Below, piece after piece: positions 35,190 through 37,647 of a stretch of 37,647 nucleotides of DNA. The DNA is from Candidatus Levybacteria bacterium RIFCSPLOWO2_01_FULL_39_10 (GTDB lineage Bacteria; Patescibacteriota; Microgenomatia; Levybacterales; UBA12049): the NCBI GenBank assembly GCA_001782515.1, contig MFOV01000008.1, positions 1 through 37,647 of the forward strand, read 5' to 3'. A program made the translations under genes and the position numbers. Each line of letters opens with the position of its first letter. Position 1 is the first letter of the stretch. The notes under the pieces were generated by a model. It made no database searches and had not been told where the DNA came from. It saw only the letters and a list, made by a program, of their open reading frames with translations.

Positions 35190-35201
35190 TCTTAGCTCAA
35201 T

Positions 35202-35990
35202 ATGGTAGAAACACTTAGGCATACAGAAAAAACAGAAGCAGTAAGCTCGCCTGAAATTAAACCTGAATACGAATTGGTTAATGTAGGTACCATAGCAATA
35301 TTCGGCGAAGAAGGAGCTGGAAAATCAAATCTCTCAGAAGTACTTGCAAAAGCTTTAAATGCCAGGCTTTTACAAGGCGGTCAAATTGTACGAGAAGCAA
35401 CAGGTGGCACCCACGGGACAATTGGTTATCAGGAAAGACCTATTAGTGTTGATAAAAATTTTGACCAGCAGCAGATTGATATGATGCGCGAAGCAACCCC
35501 TGAAAATTCTCTCATAAATGAGTCAAGACTCTCAGGGCTTATGATAAGAATTAATCCTGATATAAAAGCTGTTGCAATTTGTGTAACTGCTCCTGCCAGA
35601 AAACGAATGTCTAGAATCAGGAAAAGAGCTTTAGAAGAATGGGAAACTAAAAAAGCACAAACATTTGAAGATTTTACAAACGATAAATTGTCTCAAGAAG
35701 AATTTGAATCTGAGGCTCAAAAATTGATAGATGAAAGAGGACAGCTTACTATAGCAAAGATCCACAAGGAAGAGAAAGAAAGAAGAGTGAAAGATATCTG
35801 GCAGTGGACCGAGGCTTGGCCTGTGCTTGAAGGCAAAGACCCGCTCAACCCCGGAACAGTTTTAAACGGTGAAAAATTATATGATTTTACTGTAAGTACA
35901 GGAAAAAGAACAAAAGCCGAGACTTTAGAATTTGTTATAAATAAATTGATTGAACTAGGATTTCTTAGGAAGATTCAATATGGCAGTTGA
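35202..35990 (+). CDS. cytidylate-kinase-like P-loop protein, 262 aa
   Basis: A nucleoside-monophosphate-kinase-type P-loop protein: GEEGAGKS at 35-42, then a helix, LLQGGQIVREA (substrate side), and ESRLSGLM followed by the VTAPARKRMSRIRKR lid-like block, as in archaeal-type CMP kinases and their relatives. An insertion of ~45 residues (KKAQTFEDFTNDKLSQEEF) lies between strand and lid, and the N-terminal ~25 residues are extra. Canonical CMP kinase identity is not certain; another small-molecule kinase is possible. It overlaps the next gene by 11 bases. Confidence 0.6.
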   Translation: MVETLRHTEKTEAVSSPEIKPEYELVNVGTIAIFGEEGAGKSNLSEVLAKALNARLLQGGQIVREATGGTHGTIGYQERPISVDKNFDQQQIDMMREATPENSLINESRLSGLMIRINPDIKAVAICVTAPARKRMSRIRKRALEEWETKKAQTFEDFTNDKLSQEEFESEAQKLIDERGQLTIAKIHKEEKERRVKDIWQWTEAWPVLEGKDPLNPGTVLNGEKLYDFTVSTGKRTKAETLEFVINKLIELGFLRKIQYGS

Positions 35991-36291
35991 AAGATTAACA
36001 GAACAAACAGTAGATGTAAAAAGAGAAGCATTTGGTCCAGGGTTTGCCGGTGAGTGGGCATATCAGACAATACTTGGAGGGGCTACTTGCGAAACTTATA
36101 TTGATGGGGGTAAGAACAAATGCGGAAAGAAAGCTTTGGGCACTGTTGATGTTGATATTGCGGGAAACCTTGATTTATTTCCCTACTGTACAGAAGACCA
36201 TGCTGTAAAACTCACCAGTCAGTTAGTTGGAGAAATCGAAAATAATGGCAATCACACAATGCCTTTTAGAAACGGATTTGAAAGGGCTTAA
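35980..36291 (+). CDS. Cys-rich small protein, 103 aa
   Basis: Not recognised. The core is TCETYIDGGKNKCGKKA followed ~20 residues later by LFPYCTEDHA, a C-x(10)-C ... C-x3-H arrangement that could bind zinc. It has no signal peptide. The ATG is inside the kinase-like gene, so the two are coupled. Its stop codon directly abuts the folA stop (TAATTA). A zinc-ribbon-like partner of the kinase is inference. Confidence 0.5.
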   Translation: MAVERLTEQTVDVKREAFGPGFAGEWAYQTILGGATCETYIDGGKNKCGKKALGTVDVDIAGNLDLFPYCTEDHAVKLTSQLVGEIENNGNHTMPFRNGFERA

Positions 36292-36786
36292 TTATTTTTC
36301 TAAATCAATAAATCTGTATTTATATCCTCCTGATTTTCCTTTTGTCTCATTTAAAACTTTTCCAAACATTGAGTAATCCGGGAAAAAAGTGTCAGCGCCG
36401 AATTCTCCCTCTACAATTGTAAGGTAAAGTTTATCAACAACTCCTTTGTCAAGAGCTTCTGCAAAAACCTGTCCACCGCCGAAAATAAATATTTCATCTG
36501 ATCCGGGAAGATTCTGCGCTTGAGTTATTGCCTCGTCCAAAGACAAAACTGTAATGTCAGATTGGTAATTTAAGTCTTTAAGGCTTAACGGGTTACTAGT
36601 AATTACAATATGGATTCTGTCTGGAAGTTTTCTTCCGAGCGACTCAAAGGTGTTTCTGCCCATTATAATTGGGTGGCCAATAGTTAAACTCTTAACCCTC
36701 TCAAAATCTTCCGGAATTTTAAAAAGAAGTTCGTTATCGTGTCCTATTCCCCGCTTCTGGTCCATCGCAGCAACAATACTTATCAT
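36292..36786 (-). CDS. folA: dihydrofolate reductase, 164 aa
   Basis: Reduces dihydrofolate with NADPH. MISIVAAMDQKRGIGHDNELLFKIPEDF at the N-terminus holds the Met20-loop equivalent and the acidic Asp27; GHPIIMGRNTFESLG and IFIFGGGQVF bind NADPH. Trp of the usual LPW is replaced (LLF). Full length. The ATG overlaps the HIT gene stop by four bases (ATGA), and the downstream end abuts the Cys-rich gene. Confidence 0.95.
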   Translation of the reverse strand: MISIVAAMDQKRGIGHDNELLFKIPEDFERVKSLTIGHPIIMGRNTFESLGRKLPDRIHIVITSNPLSLKDLNYQSDITVLSLDEAITQAQNLPGSDEIFIFGGGQVFAEALDKGVVDKLYLTIVEGEFGADTFFPDYSMFGKVLNETKGKSGGYKYRFIDLEK

Positions 36787-37247
36787 AATTTTTTAAAATA
36801 CGTTTTCAATTTATCTGAATACGGGATTCTTTCTTCTTTTGTCGGCCATTTTGTTTTCTCATGGTTTTGATAAAGTCTGTCATTTTCATATCTTGGAAAA
36901 ACGTGAAGATGATAGTGCCAAACATCTTGGTTTCCGGCAGGCTCATTATGCTGTCTTACTGATGTTCCATCCGACTTATAAACTTTTTTGAATGCGACCG
37001 CTACTTTTTTTGAAAAATTATGGATTACTTCCAAATGCTTTTCATCAATATCATATAAATTCTCAAAATGTTTGTTGGGAATAATAATTACATGCCCTGG
37101 ATTTGTCATCCACCACTTACCTGCAATAAAAGCTGTAATTAAATCTTCTCGATAAAAGATATCATCCGGATTTGTCTTACCGGTATCTTCACCCTTTGCG
37201 AGCTTACAAAGCGGGCAATCATAATTTTTAGGGGCATGGTTATACAT
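36783..37247 (-). CDS. HIT family hydrolase, 154 aa
   Basis: Histidine-triad protein of the Fhit/galactose-uridylyl-like branch: WHYHLHVFPR holds the triad, the N-terminal CPLCKLAKGE is a zinc-type pair, and NPGHVIIIPNKHFENLYDID is the conserved strand-helix. The C-terminal extension after the triad (YENDRLYQN) is typical of this type, which hydrolyses nucleotide polyphosphates. It sits one base downstream of thyA and is coupled to folA, so it may clear a dead-end nucleotide of this pathway; this is inference. Confidence 0.88.
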   Translation of the reverse strand: MYNHAPKNYDCPLCKLAKGEDTGKTNPDDIFYREDLITAFIAGKWWMTNPGHVIIIPNKHFENLYDIDEKHLEVIHNFSKKVAVAFKKVYKSDGTSVRQHNEPAGNQDVWHYHLHVFPRYENDRLYQNHEKTKWPTKEERIPYSDKLKTYFKKL

Positions 37248-37248
37248 T

Positions 37249-37647
37249 TTATTTATTCTTGCCGTTTTTCTTTTCGTAATATCCGCCGGCGATTGTGAAG
37301 GGAGCTTTTATTATCGGAAGCGGATTATAATTTTCCAAAACTACCATATCCGGTTTAAAATCAGCTAAACTATTAAGTTTTCCAACAATTTTAACTTTGG
37401 GAAAAGGACGGGGTTTTCTTTTGATTTGCTCGCGCGTTTGCTCAAAATGATTTTCGTAAATATGTATATCTCCATAAACATGGATGAATTTCCCAGGTTT
37501 GAGTCCCAGAATTTTTGCAAGAATTACTGCAAGGAGAGAATAGCTGGCAATATTAAAAGGAACTCCGAGGAAATAATCACAGCTCCTCTGATACAAGAGC
37601 AAATCAAGTTTTCCCGCCCGGTTGCTTACTTGGTACATATTGTGGCA
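37249..37647 (-). CDS. thyA: thymidylate synthase, C-terminal part (runs off the window)
   Basis: Makes dTMP from dUMP and methylene-THF. Only the last 133 codons are present. The first codon in the window is the catalytic Cys (CHNMYQV), followed by QRSCDYFLGVPFNIASY (dUMP-binding Arg and Asn) and FIHVYGDIHIYENH. The methionine at 37638 is internal, not a start. The end (GGYYEKKNGKNK) is a short Lys-rich tail. The N-terminal half lies to the right, outside the window. Confidence 0.96.
   Translation of the reverse strand, partial: CHNMYQVSNRAGKLDLLLYQRSCDYFLGVPFNIASYSLLAVILAKILGLKPGKFIHVYGDIHIYENHFEQTREQIKRKPRPFPKVKIVGKLNSLADFKPDMVVLENYNPLPIIKAPFTIAGGYYEKKNGKNK

Noticed and set aside
37249..37638. 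Methionine at 37638 as the start of a short thyA
   Set aside because: The frame continues to the window edge and the catalytic Cys lies before this methionine, so it is internal.

Overview
The window looks like a piece of a small-genome, AT-rich bacterium of the Candidate Phyla Radiation (Patescibacteria), plausibly Microgenomates. The grounds are short versions of core proteins (148-residue EF-Ts, 60-residue S21, editing-domain-less ProRS), dense overlapping genes, many short orphan genes, leaderless promoters, and repeat-derived peptides (for example LPAGRQG, KLKVKSEKLK, DPSTGSGQD) inside conserved enzymes. This placement is inference; no rRNA, tRNA, CRISPR array or transposase was found.

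Bases 1 to about 11,240 form an accessory region of orphan genes: a secreted HExxHxxGxxD metalloprotease, a DUF4382-like protein, a DUF5678-like/retropepsin pair, a Doc-like Fic protein with an overlapping 41-codon partner, two paralogous orphans, small membrane proteins and a secreted protein with a C-terminal Cys module. From 4,056 to 9,121 the gene units are separated by nine copies of one hairpin family, all oriented as terminators for minus-strand transcription.

Bases 11,246-19,332 are a minus-strand housekeeping block. In transcription order it holds a DHH-type phosphoesterase, HIT protein, rpsU, ybeY, dnaX, ybaB, prs, recR, a Gln-rich orphan, a GIY-YIG protein and cysS. Two unexplained elements are interleaved here. 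One is a ~112-nt repeat (two copies) whose stems show compensatory changes. The other is a tandem-hairpin leader with a strong Shine-Dalgarno, found upstream of ybaB, rpsU and the secreted protein at 9,159.

Bases 19,423-26,471 carry proS, the oxidative pentose-phosphate enzymes gnd, zwf and pgl, a MetRS-type tRNA-binding protein, and plus-strand orphan genes placed tail-to-tail against them. Bases 26,719-30,016 hold a two-gene plus-strand operon: a coiled-coil protein with duplicated winged-helix-like domains and a MORC/Hsp90-like GHKL ATPase. This is the best candidate for an undescribed protein system here. Bases 30,018-37,647 hold rseP, frr, tsf, rpsB, glyA, a cytidylate-kinase-like gene with a Cys-rich partner, folA, a HIT gene and the 3' part of thyA. 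glyA, thyA and folA together complete the thymidylate/folate cycle.

Many genes have a -10 box ending 6-12 nt before the start codon, often with a -35 box 16-18 nt further up, and no Shine-Dalgarno; transcription should therefore start at or within a few bases of the start codon. I used this pattern to revise several starts. A few genes (6190, 9159, ybaB, rpsU) instead have a strong GGAGGTG. No gene-free stretch exceeds about 300 bases; the longest (1-265, 5263-5541, 10295-10535, 26472-26718) are described in the entries.
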